Shown: one piece after another, positions 1-8,280 of the stretch | Numbering within the stretch: position 1 is the stretch's first letter | How the letters are laid out: every line of letters begins with the position of its first letter | Assembly: GCA_937930305.1 (NCBI GenBank) | Contig: CALGLE010000004.1 | Coordinates: forward strand, 220,920-284,919 | Origin: an uncultured Granulosicoccaceae bacterium | Lineage (GTDB): Bacteria > Pseudomonadota > Gammaproteobacteria > Granulosicoccales > Granulosicoccaceae | DNA length: 64,000 bases | Direction of reading: 5' to 3' | The notes under the pieces: model-generated | What the model saw: only the letters and a program-made list of their open reading frames with translations | Databases searched by the model: none | What the model was told of the DNA's origin: nothing | Made by a program: the position numbers and the translations under genes

Positions 1-1
1 G

Positions 2-400
2 GTGAGCGGTGAGGCCTGGACCATTCGTACGGTAGTCCCTGAAAACCGAGCTGCGCAATTAAATGCTGGAGTTCGTTCCGCATCGGTGCGTTTAGCCGAA
101 TCCTTAGGAGCGGAAATACCAGCCGAACTCTTGCGTGAAACCCCCGCGATGACGCGAGAATTACCCAGCGCCGCCTTATCCCGGTTTGGAGGAGGTGCCA
201 TCGTCACGGATCCATTTGATGAGTCAAACAAAACGTCGATTAAGAATTTATTTGAATTAGAGTTGGCGCTGCCTGGCGATGTCAAAGTGGCTGGCCTGGG
301 CCAACGGGCGCTGGTGCGTCTTGAACACCCCTCTGAAGCTCTGTTGACTCGAATTTGGCGGGCAACCCGTTCCGTTTGGTTAACTCGCGCACGTTCTTGA
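2..400 (+). CDS. C-terminal part of a HlyD / site-2 protease (M50)-type membrane protein (5' partial)
   Basis: The reading frame is open from the first bases of the window, so the true start almost certainly lies upstream and only the last 132 codons are seen. The segment has the pattern I associate with the C-terminal end of large HlyD/M50-type proteins of Gammaproteobacteria: an 'LLRETPA..ELPSAAL' stretch, a 'GGG' turn, a 'FELELALP' beta strand, and an ending of the form 'GQRALVRLEHPSE..LTRIWRATR'. In that family this part would be the beta-barrel end of a periplasmic adaptor. No catalytic motif is included in the visible part. The assignment rests on recalled family resemblance rather than a diagnostic motif and could be wrong. 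Confidence 0.45.
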   Translation: MSGEAWTIRTVVPENRAAQLNAGVRSASVRLAESLGAEIPAELLRETPAMTRELPSAALSRFGGGAIVTDPFDESNKTSIKNLFELELALPGDVKVAGLGQRALVRLEHPSEALLTRIWRATRSVWLTRARS

Positions 401-509
401 TAGACGGTTTTGTACCAGATCACAGCCTGAAGCTTGGAACCTAGGTGAGTTATTAACGTTTAAATCTATCCGCCGATATTAAGAAAATTGTGCTGTGGCG
501 GGAATTACG

Positions 510-1268
510 ATGAAGTCTTTCACTGGGATCATGCTTGCGCTAACCGCTGCGGCGATCTTATCGACGCCCACACCGGTTGAAGCGAAGATATACAAATGCG
601 TTGCCGCTGACGGTAGTACGTCTTATACACAGCGTCCTTGCGCGACGAGTGAGAAGACCAGCAAAGTGCTAGAAGGTCGTTCGACTCGTGAAAAATTTGA
701 TTGTCGCGTAGCCCGCTCGTTCTCAACGCATGTTGCGGTTCAAATGAAATCAGGTCGAACCGCTGATGATATGTTTTCAGAATATGGTGGCTTAAACGCT
801 ATTTCCCCAACCAGTGTCTCCGTCATCAACTATGTGTTCAGCCATAAAACCAATACAGATACCAGCGTAAATCGCATTTCTGCGCTATCGGGCGCGCGCT
901 GTGAGTCAGGTTCTTATTCGCGGAACATTGAATGCCAAGATTTTCCACCCTCATTTATTACTGACATGGGTGGCTGTAGTGTAGTGAAAGGTGAGAGCTC
1001 AAGGCAGCAAGAGCCTAATGCTCAGTATGCGCGACCTACCTCTGATGAAGATAGAGAAGAATATCAAGGCGCATCGGCTGCTGCCAGAAATCAAAACTAC
1101 AACGTATTGGAAGAATCTGCGGCTGATCGTCAAACAGCCTGTCGCGAGAGTTTGAATCAAAAAATTCGTGATATCCAAACGCAAATGCGTGGGCGGCTGG
1201 ACGTTGAGGCGCACAATCAACTCAATGCCGAGCGCAATACGCTGCGGGATGCTTACGAATCCTGTTAG
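510..1268 (+). CDS. DUF4124-type secreted protein
   Basis: The product begins with a signal peptide (MKSFTGIMLALTAAAILSTPTPVEA) followed by 'KIYKCVAADGSTSYTQRPC', the characteristic short N-terminal DUF4124 unit found in many gammaproteobacterial periplasmic proteins. The rest, about 200 residues, is polar and unrecognised, with several cysteines and a C-terminal helical stretch (QKIRDIQTQMRGRL..LNAERNTLRDAYESC) that may be coiled coil. The ORF track starts at a GTG at 495, but the ATG at 510 puts the signal peptide at the N-terminus and has a GGG run about 7 bases upstream, so it is preferred. The end overlaps the convergent small gene by 4 bases. The function is unknown. Confidence 0.6.
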   Translation: MKSFTGIMLALTAAAILSTPTPVEAKIYKCVAADGSTSYTQRPCATSEKTSKVLEGRSTREKFDCRVARSFSTHVAVQMKSGRTADDMFSEYGGLNAISPTSVSVINYVFSHKTNTDTSVNRISALSGARCESGSYSRNIECQDFPPSFITDMGGCSVVKGESSRQQEPNAQYARPTSDEDREEYQGASAAARNQNYNVLEESAADRQTACRESLNQKIRDIQTQMRGRLDVEAHNQLNAERNTLRDAYESC

Positions 1269-1447
1269 GTTGCGCGCACCCGGCGTTTATCGCAATGAGC
1301 ACAGCGTTCCACGGTCACTAATTTCCCTGCCTTCACATCGAATTGCGACTGCTTCTCCACCACCCATTTATGGTGGTTGTTCTCACACAGGGTGTTGCGT
1401 TTACGAGGCTTTTTGGCTCGCGGTTTAAACGGCAATATATTCGACAT
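1265..1447 (-). CDS. Small conserved zinc-ribbon-like protein
   Basis: This short basic protein of about 60 residues starts MSNILPFKPRAKKPRKRNTLC and contains a Cys/His-rich pattern, C-x3-H(H)...C-x2-C ('CENNHHKW' and 'CAHCDKRR'), that could bind a single zinc ion. The ATG at 1447 is chosen because the sequence from there matches the usual form of such proteins; the ORF track extends 8 codons further. It is convergent with the DUF4124 gene and overlaps its stop. No function is known to me. The basic N-terminus would suit nucleic-acid binding, but that is inference only. Confidence 0.5.
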   Translation of the reverse strand: MSNILPFKPRAKKPRKRNTLCENNHHKWVVEKQSQFDVKAGKLVTVERCAHCDKRRVRAT

Positions 1448-1601
1448 AGAAAAGAGCTCTGCAGTCGTCATTGGTTTGACAGAATAGCGATTCTAGCCCT
1501 TTGGCGATAGTTATTTCGCATGGCTCGCCTACTTCTGCATGACAATCACCTGCAAAACGCGGTTAAATGCACCTCCCTAAACACGAGTGGCGGTGCAGAG
1601 T

Positions 1602-1949
1602 ATGGAGTACTGGGAAGCGTTTCAGCAGTTCGAATTTTCGAATGAAACCCTGATGGTCATCGGTGGCTTGCTAGTGGTCATCGCGATGTTGCAGATTCTA
1701 AAAAGCAGCATGAAGCTGGTGTTCTGGGTGATATTAGCCATCATCGGTGGCTTTGGTGCGTTGTACGGTTACGATCGATCGGCCGTGCGTTTACCGGATA
1801 ACCTGGTGGATGAAGCGAGAAACATTGCAGGCCCAGGTGGGCTAACAGACAACATGATGCAAGCCTTATGTTTGAAAGTGCTCAGTGAAGAGAGCGCATC
1901 GGTTTCTGAACAATGGCCGGCATTTGAATTATTGTCGAGGGTGAATTAG
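1602..1949 (+). CDS. Small membrane protein, unknown function
   Basis: The product is about 115 residues. Two hydrophobic helices can be seen at roughly residues 15-33 (TLMVIGGLLVVIAMLQIL) and 38-58 (MKLVFWVILAIIGGFGALYGY), followed by a soluble tail of about 55 residues. The start is uncertain: the ORF track uses the GTG at 1587, whereas the ATG at 1602 gives MEYWEAFQQF; neither has a convincing ribosome binding site. I recognise no family. It stands alone between two oppositely oriented genes. Confidence 0.45.
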   Translation: MEYWEAFQQFEFSNETLMVIGGLLVVIAMLQILKSSMKLVFWVILAIIGGFGALYGYDRSAVRLPDNLVDEARNIAGPGGLTDNMMQALCLKVLSEESASVSEQWPAFELLSRVN

Positions 1950-1960
1950 CTTTCGTGTGA

Positions 1961-2680
1961 TTACTCGGTTCGTTCTTTTGTCAGCCGCATTTGTAGGTAA
2001 TCGACTTCAATATCGACCGTAACCGCGATCATGAAGTCAAATACCGATACCACGGATTCAGCAGGGAGGTTGTAGGTATTGGCGAGTTGAGTGGCCATAT
2101 CTCTAACAGCCTGTTCGCGATCTTTACGCACAATAAATTCCAACATGGCGCTGCGTTCACCACCTGTGGCTCTAAACGCATCGGGTTGACTTTGAAACTT
2201 TGATTCAGCCACAAGTTTCCCTAAATTCACTCGCTCCATAATGGCGAGTAAGCACACCACATCGCTGGTTACCGTTTCACCAAAAGATTTCTCATCGGTG
2301 TGTGCCTCGCACACTTGATTCACCCAGTCTGCATAGAACGCCTTGATTCGATCCCCTGCGCGGCTGGGCATGATTTCAACGGGGTTGTCTGGCGGTTCGC
2401 GTTGCATGATGAGGGAGACATCGGATACATCGGTGAACGCATCTTGTTCTGCAAACGCAAAGCGCCCCAGTTCTGCGTGCTGGCGTTCGACCAAACCCAA
2501 TTCGTAATCCAGCAACGACAAGTCCGGATGTGATGGCAGTAGGCCTGGTTGGTAGACTTCCGAATTCACCGGAAATCGACTGCGTTTTTTTAGCGAGATA
2601 ACGATTTCGTTGGCCAAGATATCCAGACCGGGTCGAATGGATCCTGCGAGATCTAAGCTGGGATGTTTGGCTGAATTCAT
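1961..2680 (-). CDS. Chorismate mutase (AroQ)-like protein
   Basis: The C-terminal two thirds resemble the all-helical AroQ chorismate mutase fold. 'ERVNLGKLVAESKFQSQP' matches the helix carrying the catalytic Lys (VAxxK) in chorismate mutases, and 'VVSVFDFMIAVTVDIEVDYLQ' matches the last helix of the secreted-type family. Such enzymes convert chorismate to prephenate in Phe/Tyr synthesis. The protein is longer (about 239 residues) than a minimal mutase and has no signal peptide from the chosen start, unlike periplasmic AroQ. The ATG at 2680 is chosen because the ORF-track start at 2761 would run into the divergent slyD gene; 2680 leaves a 59-base divergent promoter region. This is a tentative family call, and a hypothetical protein remains possible. 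Confidence 0.4.
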   Translation of the reverse strand: MNSAKHPSLDLAGSIRPGLDILANEIVISLKKRSRFPVNSEVYQPGLLPSHPDLSLLDYELGLVERQHAELGRFAFAEQDAFTDVSDVSLIMQREPPDNPVEIMPSRAGDRIKAFYADWVNQVCEAHTDEKSFGETVTSDVVCLLAIMERVNLGKLVAESKFQSQPDAFRATGGERSAMLEFIVRKDREQAVRDMATQLANTYNLPAESVVSVFDFMIAVTVDIEVDYLQMRLTKERTE

Positions 2681-2739
2681 GGTTAAGCAGTGTAGCAAAG
2701 CACTGCCGCAGGTGGCGCTGTGGATGTTATTCTGCGCGT

Positions 2740-3285
2740 ATGAGCACGAATAACGATTCACAGGCGGAAAATCTCATCATAGACGAACACCGCATCGTCT
2801 TAATGCACTACCAACTCGACAATGGCTTCGGGGAAATGGTGGACAGCTCTCTCGGTGGCCTGCCTATGACCTATATGCACAATACCGGCGCTTTGCTGCC
2901 CAGCCTTGAACGTGAGTTAACCGGTCGCCAAAAAGGCGATGAATTTGAAATCGCGATCTACCCAGAAGATGGCTATGGATACCGGGACGATGAGCTGATT
3001 ACCAAAATACCGCGCACAGCCTTTGCCGAATTGGGCGAATTGCATGTGGGCATGCGAGTTAAGGATAAACGTTCGGACAATGAAGACAGCTTATTCACGG
3101 TCATCGTCATTGAGGACGAGGAAGTGACAGTGGATGCCAATCATCCTTTAGCCGGGCAAGTGTTGCACTTTCGAATCGCCGTTGTGGACGTACGGGAGCC
3201 CAGTGAAAAAGAATTGGCTGAGTATTTAGGCGAAGCGGCTGTCTGGACACCACCTTGGTTGGAAGATTCGTCAGCGTCTATATAA
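2740..3285 (+). CDS. slyD: FKBP-type peptidyl-prolyl isomerase, SlyD family
   Basis: SlyD-family proteins catalyse prolyl cis-trans isomerisation and act as cytoplasmic chaperones. The order is typical: an N-terminal half FKBP strand (HRIVLMHYQLDNGFGEMVDSS), 'GALLPSLERELTGRQKGDEFEIAIYPEDGYGYRDDELI', the insert-in-flap chaperone domain (about residues 85-135, 'VTVDANHPLAGQVLHF', a hallmark of SlyD), then the closing strand 'RIAVVDVREPSEKEL'. At 181 residues it is similar in length to E. coli SlyD, but the C-terminal His/Cys-rich nickel-binding tail is missing; the protein ends in WTPPWLEDSSASI. It is divergent from the chorismate-mutase-like gene and overlaps the convergent BASS gene by 15 bases. 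Confidence 0.85.
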   Translation: MSTNNDSQAENLIIDEHRIVLMHYQLDNGFGEMVDSSLGGLPMTYMHNTGALLPSLERELTGRQKGDEFEIAIYPEDGYGYRDDELITKIPRTAFAELGELHVGMRVKDKRSDNEDSLFTVIVIEDEEVTVDANHPLAGQVLHFRIAVVDVREPSEKELAEYLGEAAVWTPPWLEDSSASI

Positions 3286-4206
3286 CTTTGCAGCGATTAG
3301 TGGTGTTAGATACATCGGTATTTGATAGCAGGCAAGAAACAACAAATGCGGTTCAATGGCTGCCAGCGGAAGTGCTGTGAGGAGTAACGCCACGTTCCGA
3401 TTACCCGTCATAATGCCTGCGGTTACAGGCGTTAAGGCCAACGAATTTGCATAGCGCTGGGTAAGTTTGGCAAAGCGTAACCCCAACCAATGCAGGCCGG
3501 CGTTGAGTAGACACACAAACACCAGCATACTAATGAGGGTTTTTGCGGTGACATTCGGTGCATGAAACCCGCTCATTAAACCCAAAACTATAACGGCCAA
3601 TAAGCAGGCTGCGATTAAATTTAACGACGCCTTGCGCTGCACGGTCACGGTTCGCCGAAACGCCATTCGCTGAATGACAAGCGCTGCAGCAACTGCCAGC
3701 GCAATGGTTAGGATCAAACGGCCCACGATGGGCAGCACCGATAAGTCAGAGGCGACAGATTGCAACGACCACAGCATAGGCAGTGCGGTCAGTGGCAGAG
3801 CGGCTGTGCCGATGAGCAAGGTGGCCAAAGCGTGTTGCGGTGAGCCATTCAACATGGCCACCATGTTAGGGCTACCCGTCACGGGGGCTGCGGCCAGCAC
3901 AAATAAGATCGGGATGCGCCAATGCATGGCTAGGTTCAGATAGGCCAGTGCAATCGCTGCAATCGTGGGTAATAAAAATTGCAGCATCAGCACCCAAAAC
4001 AGTGCAGGGCTTATTGCCTGTTTTACTTGGGTGGTTTGCCAATCAATGGATAAACACGCAACAAATAACAACAACCCAATTAACCACGGGATCCATTGGC
4101 TAACGAAGTGCCCCACCTGTGGCAACAGAACACCGCCGATCAAGCCCAGCGGCAGCAGCCACCTTGCCCATGATGGATTGGTCCAGTGGGGTACGTTAAG
4201 CGCCAT
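3271..4206 (-). CDS. BASS (bile acid:Na+ symporter)-like membrane transporter
   Basis: The product is a 311-residue, very hydrophobic protein with about nine or ten predicted membrane helices. The organisation and motifs such as 'APVTGSPNMVAMLNG' and 'LTPVTAGIMTGNRNVALLLTALP' resemble the two inverted halves of the bile acid:sodium symporter superfamily, in which discontinuous helices bind sodium. The substrate cannot be read from the sequence. It is divergent from the HpaI-type aldolase gene (56 bases between starts), so possible co-regulation with pyruvate or keto-acid metabolism is only a suggestion. It overlaps slyD tail to tail. Confidence 0.6.
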   Translation of the reverse strand: MALNVPHWTNPSWARWLLPLGLIGGVLLPQVGHFVSQWIPWLIGLLLFVACLSIDWQTTQVKQAISPALFWVLMLQFLLPTIAAIALAYLNLAMHWRIPILFVLAAAPVTGSPNMVAMLNGSPQHALATLLIGTAALPLTALPMLWSLQSVASDLSVLPIVGRLILTIALAVAAALVIQRMAFRRTVTVQRKASLNLIAACLLAVIVLGLMSGFHAPNVTAKTLISMLVFVCLLNAGLHWLGLRFAKLTQRYANSLALTPVTAGIMTGNRNVALLLTALPLAAIEPHLLFLACYQIPMYLTPLIAAKLYRR

Positions 4207-4262
4207 TGGGGTGTATCATCAGTTTCTGTTACCTACGCACGAATTACTAGGGTGTTATCAGT

Positions 4263-5018
4263 ATGTCATTGAAGCAGAGAATGGCGGACGGCGAGCGATT
4301 AGTCGGCACGTTTATCAAAACGCCGGCTTATGAGGTGATTGAAGTGCTGGCCAAATCCGGGCTGGATTTCATGATTCTAGACGCCGAACATGCGCCGTTT
4401 GATCGCGCCCGGCTCGATCAGTGTTTGGCCATGGGGCGTGCGCTGAATTTTCCGCTTTTGGTTAGAATCCCAAATTCGGAACCATCATCCATTCTACAAG
4501 CTCTAGACTCTGGCGCGGTGGGCATCGTGGTGCCGCATGTAGACACTGTGGCGAAAGCCGCGCACATCGCTAAAAGTGCCCGATTTGGTCACGGTGGACG
4601 AGGCTTTGCAGGCTCAACACGCTGGGCAGGCTTTGCCACGCGATCTGCCGATGAAGTTTTTGCGCAAAGTGCGGCAGAAACCGTGGTGGTGGTGCAAATA
4701 GAGGAGCCAGAAGGGGTTGACGCATCGGAGGCAATTGCCGGCATTGATGGCGTCGATGCGCTGTTTGCAGGTCCTGCCGACCTAGGTATTTGTTATGGCA
4801 CCACCGACCCGAATTCTGACGTGGTTAGAAAAGCGATTGGCGTGGTGGGCGAGGCGTGTAAAACGCATGGCAAATCCTACATGACCTTTGCAGCTAATGC
4901 CGGTCCAACCCAGGAGTTGGCGGCCTTGGGCGTGAACATGTTTTGTATCGCGTCCGAGCATGGGTTTATGTTGCAAACGGCTCGAAGTGTGACTGCCGAG
5001 GTAAAAGCGGCTAAGTAA
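4263..5018 (+). CDS. HpcH/HpaI family class II pyruvate aldolase
   Basis: This 251-residue protein matches HpaI/GarL-type aldolases, metal-dependent cytoplasmic enzymes that cleave 2-keto-3-deoxy or 4-hydroxy-2-keto acids to pyruvate and an aldehyde. Diagnostic stretches are 'VGTFIKTPAYEVIEVLAKSGLDFMILDAEHAPF' at the N-terminus, 'PLLVRIPNSEPSSILQALDSGAVGIVVPHV' in the middle, 'RGFAGSTRWAGF' and 'VVVQIEEPEGV' with the metal-binding Glu, and 'VDALFAGPADLGICYG' with the metal-binding Asp. The exact substrate is unknown. It faces coaA convergently and starts close to the divergent BASS transporter. Confidence 0.85.
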   Translation: MSLKQRMADGERLVGTFIKTPAYEVIEVLAKSGLDFMILDAEHAPFDRARLDQCLAMGRALNFPLLVRIPNSEPSSILQALDSGAVGIVVPHVDTVAKAAHIAKSARFGHGGRGFAGSTRWAGFATRSADEVFAQSAAETVVVVQIEEPEGVDASEAIAGIDGVDALFAGPADLGICYGTTDPNSDVVRKAIGVVGEACKTHGKSYMTFAANAGPTQELAALGVNMFCIASEHGFMLQTARSVTAEVKAAK

Positions 5019-5039
5019 TTTTCCCTTCGGATGGGTTGG

Positions 5040-5969
5040 TTATAGCTTTCTTAGCTGCACACAGTCGATCATGTGATTTTCGCTTTTTCGCAGTATCAAC
5101 TTTGCACGATTTCGGCTGGGCTGAATATTTTCGGTTAAGTTCACCAGGTTGATGGTTCGCCAAATACGCTTCGCCGTTTCTGTGGCTTCTTGCTCATTGA
5201 GTTCTGCGTAGTGTTTAAAGTAGGCATCGGGTTGTTTAAACACGGTGTGGCGAAGCGTGAGAAATCGATCCACATACCATTTTTCTAAGTGCCCTTCATC
5301 GGCGTCGATGTAAATAGAGAAATCGAAATAGTCCGAGACGAACACTTGATCTTCACCCAATTTAGGGCGCCCAGTTTGTAAAACGTTTAAGCCTTCCACA
5401 ATCAATATATCGGGCTGGTTAACGGTGATAAATTCATTGGGCACAATGTCGTAATGTAAATGCGAATACACCGGTGCTTTTAAATCGGTTGCGCCACTTT
5501 TTACCGCTTCTAAAAAGGTCAGCAGCGCACCTCGATCAAAGCTTTCCGGAAAGCCTTTACGATGCATTAATTCTCGCTCTTCAAGTACGGCGGTAGGGTG
5601 CAGGAAACCGTCGGTGGAGATGACCTCCACCTTGGGGTGAACTTCGGGCCAACGTTTCAGCAGCGATTGCAGCACGCGCGATACGGTGCTCTTGCCAACG
5701 GCGACCGAACCTGCCACGCCAATAATGAAGGGCACCTTGTCAGCGCCGGTGCCTAGATACTGTCGGGTGCCCAGCCAAAGTTGTTGCAACGAGGCCACAT
5801 GAAAACTCAACAAACGTGAGATGGGCAGGTAGACTTGGGCAACTTCTTCCAACGAGACGCGCTCATTGATACCACGCAACTCGGCCAGTTCTTGTTCATT
5901 AAGCGGCTGAGGTGTTGAGAGCCCAAGTTCGGCCCACTCTTCGATGCTGAATTGACGATAAGGGCTCAC
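5040..5969 (-). CDS. coaA: Type I pantothenate kinase
   Basis: CoaA phosphorylates pantothenate with ATP, the first and regulated step of coenzyme A synthesis. The 309-residue length is normal for type I enzymes. The N-terminus '[13 protein letters not shown]' and the Walker A loop '[17 protein letters not shown]' (about residues 91-107) are diagnostic, followed by '[12 protein letters not shown]', 'RKGFPESFD', '[10 protein letters not shown]' and '[12 protein letters not shown]'. It lies alone on the minus strand, divergent from an SDR gene. Confidence 0.95.
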   Translation of the reverse strand: MSPYRQFSIEEWAELGLSTPQPLNEQELAELRGINERVSLEEVAQVYLPISRLLSFHVASLQQLWLGTRQYLGTGADKVPFIIGVAGSVAVGKSTVSRVLQSLLKRWPEVHPKVEVISTDGFLHPTAVLEERELMHRKGFPESFDRGALLTFLEAVKSGATDLKAPVYSHLHYDIVPNEFITVNQPDILIVEGLNVLQTGRPKLGEDQVFVSDYFDFSIYIDADEGHLEKWYVDRFLTLRHTVFKQPDAYFKHYAELNEQEATETAKRIWRTINLVNLTENIQPSRNRAKLILRKSENHMIDCVQLRKL

Positions 5970-6069
5970 GGCTTACAGGTCTTTTAGTGTCGCGGGTTAG
6001 AAGGGGTTATTTTAACTCACAGCGGTTAGGGATAGGTCCAAAAGCGCGCCGCATCCTATGAAGGTCGTC

Positions 6070-6900
6070 ATGAAATCGAACAGTATATTGATCACCGGAT
6101 GCTCATCAGGCATCGGGTACGATGCGGCTCATACTCTGAAAAGGCGCGGCTGGCAGGTGTTTGCCAGTTGCCGATCGTCTGATGACGTGAAAAGCCTGCA
6201 GGCGGAAGGCTTGCAAAGCTTAGTATTGGATTTGGCCTCATCTGACTCTATCGATAGCGCTGTGGGAGAGGTTTTGGAAGCCACTGGCGGTACCTTGGAC
6301 GCTGTGTTTAACAATGGGGCGTTTGGCACACCCGGACTGGTGGAGGATTTAAGCCGTGCTGCACTGCAAGATATTTTCAATACGAACGTGTTTGGTCAGG
6401 TTGAATTAACCAATAAATTACTGCCCGCCATGCGAGCCCAAGGCCATGGGCGCATCGTGATGTGTTCATCCGTTTTGGGGTTTGCCGCAGCGCCCTTTCG
6501 CGGGGCTTATATTTCCTCTAAGTTTGCCTTAGAGGGTATAAGCGATACCTTGCGGCTAGAATTACGGCATGAAAACATTGACGTTGTGCTTATTGAACCA
6601 GGCCCGATAAAAACAAAGATTCGGGAAAATTCGATTCCTCACTTTGAGCGTTGGATTGATGTGCAAGCATCGGCACAAACGCAGCGGTATGAGTCGGTGT
6701 TAAAACCTCGCTTATACACCCCGTCAGAAAAGAAAGATCGCTTTGAACTACCGCCATCAGCTGTAACTAAAAAATTGATTCATGCGCTGGAACATCCTCG
6801 GCCGAAGCCGCGTTATTTTGTTACTGTGCCAACCTACTTGGCAGGCATTTTTAAACGCTTGACCACCAGCCGGATGTTTGATTCTTTATGCAGTCGTTGA
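6070..6900 (+). CDS. SDR family oxidoreductase
   Basis: This is a classical short-chain dehydrogenase/reductase using NAD(P). It has the TGxxxGxG cofactor motif ('TGCSSGIG'), the structural 'NNGAFG' in place of the common NNAG, the Ser in 'CSSVLG' and the catalytic 'Y-x3-K' in 'YISSKFALEG', followed by 'IEPGPIKT'. It is longer than the 250-residue norm because of a C-terminal extension with a hydrophobic patch (KPRYFVTVPTYLAGIFKRL), as in 17beta-hydroxysteroid-dehydrogenase-like SDRs. The ATG at 6070 is preferred over 6058 because AAGG lies about 6 bases upstream of it. It may be co-transcribed with the MATE gene 27 bases downstream. The substrate is unknown. Confidence 0.8.
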   Translation: MKSNSILITGCSSGIGYDAAHTLKRRGWQVFASCRSSDDVKSLQAEGLQSLVLDLASSDSIDSAVGEVLEATGGTLDAVFNNGAFGTPGLVEDLSRAALQDIFNTNVFGQVELTNKLLPAMRAQGHGRIVMCSSVLGFAAAPFRGAYISSKFALEGISDTLRLELRHENIDVVLIEPGPIKTKIRENSIPHFERWIDVQASAQTQRYESVLKPRLYTPSEKKDRFELPPSAVTKKLIHALEHPRPKPRYFVTVPTYLAGIFKRLTTSRMFDSLCSR

Positions 6901-6927
6901 TGGTTTAACCTTAAAAGCACTTTTCCC

Positions 6928-8280
6928 TTGAACATAAACAAAGCTATCCTTCGTGACGCCCAGCGTACGCTGCACGTTGCGCTACCCTTGATGGGTGCGC
7001 AGGTGTTACAGGTGTCCAATGGATTAGTCGACGCCTTGGTCGCTGGACGCTTAGGGCGCGCAGAACTGGCTGCTGGTGGGATGGGGGCTGGGCTGTGGTT
7101 TTTTGTGTCCATGTCGTGCATTGGTCTGATGGCCGGACTGTCTCCCACCTTAGCGAATATGATTGGCGCCTCTCGACGGGCCGCGGTGGGTGCGCAGTTT
7201 CGTCAAGGCTTATGGTTCGCTGTTTTTGTCGGCATACTCGCCTTGATTGCCATACGTGTGTGTATGGCCACATTGTCTTCATGGGGGTTTCACCCAGAAA
7301 TCCCGCCGTTGATGTTGGAATATTTATCCTCAGCGGGTTGGAGCTTACCCGCGTTTGCCTTATTGATGGCTTGTCGCAATTTGTACGAAGCCACCGGTAT
7401 TTCCACACCGATTTTGGTTATGCAATTGGTTGGTCTTGTGGTCAACATCATTTTCAGTTTTGGGCTGGGCTTAGGCTTGTGGGGTTTACCCAAGCTAGGG
7501 CTCTTTGGTGTCGGCTTATCCACCTCCTTGGTGGCTATTGTCATGGCGTGCTTGTTGTTTTATTGGTTGCGCGGACGTAAGTTCCAACGTTATAAATTGT
7601 TTGAAAGCTTCGATCGGCCGGATCTGGTTTGCATAGGCGCCATGCTGAGTCTGGCATTACCTATCTACATTGGAATGGTGTTCGAAGGCGGGATCTTTTT
7701 TTATACGAACGTGCAGATGGCAACCATCGGCACCATCGAATCGGCTTCGCACAACATCGCCATCAGTGTGGCCGCACTGTGTTACATGTTGCCGTTGGGT
7801 TTGTCATTGGCCTTAACAGCTCGTATTGGCAAAGCGTATGGGCGGGGCAGCAAAGGGCTTACCCAACGTCGCATTGTCAGTGGTATTTTGGTGACCTTCT
7901 TATTGATTGCTGCAACTATTACTGGGCTGGTGCTACTTCGCAATTGGGTGGGTACGCTTTACACGGATGATGTGGAAGTATTGGCGCTTACTTCCACGTT
8001 GCTAATCTTTGCCGCTTTTTTCCAATTATCGGATAGCTTTCAAGTGGTATTAATTGGGCTGTTGCGAGGCTTGCAAGACACGCGCATGCCGATGCTTATT
8101 AACGCGTTTTCTTACTGGGTCGTGGCAGCCCCGGTGGGCTACTATTTGGCGCATCATACGACGATGGGTGCGCCGGGTTTGTGGATGGGCCTTATCATCG
8201 GGCTGACTCTGGCGTCGCTGTTATTGGCTTGGCGATTAAGAAACCAACTGCACGCAAAATTTGAGAATAGACTTTCATGA
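6928..8280 (+). CDS. MATE family multidrug/Na+(H+) antiporter (NorM-like)
   Basis: The 450-residue protein has about twelve predicted helices in two halves and begins with the MATE pattern 'ALPLMGAQVLQVSNGLVDALVAGRLG..ELAAGGMG'. The second half contains 'HNIAISVAALCYMLPLGLSLALTARIG', also typical of NorM/DinF-type MATE exporters, which expel cationic compounds in exchange for Na+ or H+. The start is a TTG with no strong ribosome binding site; the next in-frame ATG (residue 22) would cut into helix 1, so the TTG is kept. The last four bases overlap the M32 carboxypeptidase start (ATGA), which indicates translational coupling. Confidence 0.85.
   Translation: MNINKAILRDAQRTLHVALPLMGAQVLQVSNGLVDALVAGRLGRAELAAGGMGAGLWFFVSMSCIGLMAGLSPTLANMIGASRRAAVGAQFRQGLWFAVFVGILALIAIRVCMATLSSWGFHPEIPPLMLEYLSSAGWSLPAFALLMACRNLYEATGISTPILVMQLVGLVVNIIFSFGLGLGLWGLPKLGLFGVGLSTSLVAIVMACLLFYWLRGRKFQRYKLFESFDRPDLVCIGAMLSLALPIYIGMVFEGGIFFYTNVQMATIGTIESASHNIAISVAALCYMLPLGLSLALTARIGKAYGRGSKGLTQRRIVSGILVTFLLIAATITGLVLLRNWVGTLYTDDVEVLALTSTLLIFAAFFQLSDSFQVVLIGLLRGLQDTRMPMLINAFSYWVVAAPVGYYLAHHTTMGAPGLWMGLIIGLTLASLLLAWRLRNQLHAKFENRLS

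Noticed and set aside
7095-7580. 161-residue plus-strand ORF inside the MATE gene
   Set aside because: It is an out-of-frame shadow of the 450-residue transporter; its translation shows no family pattern.
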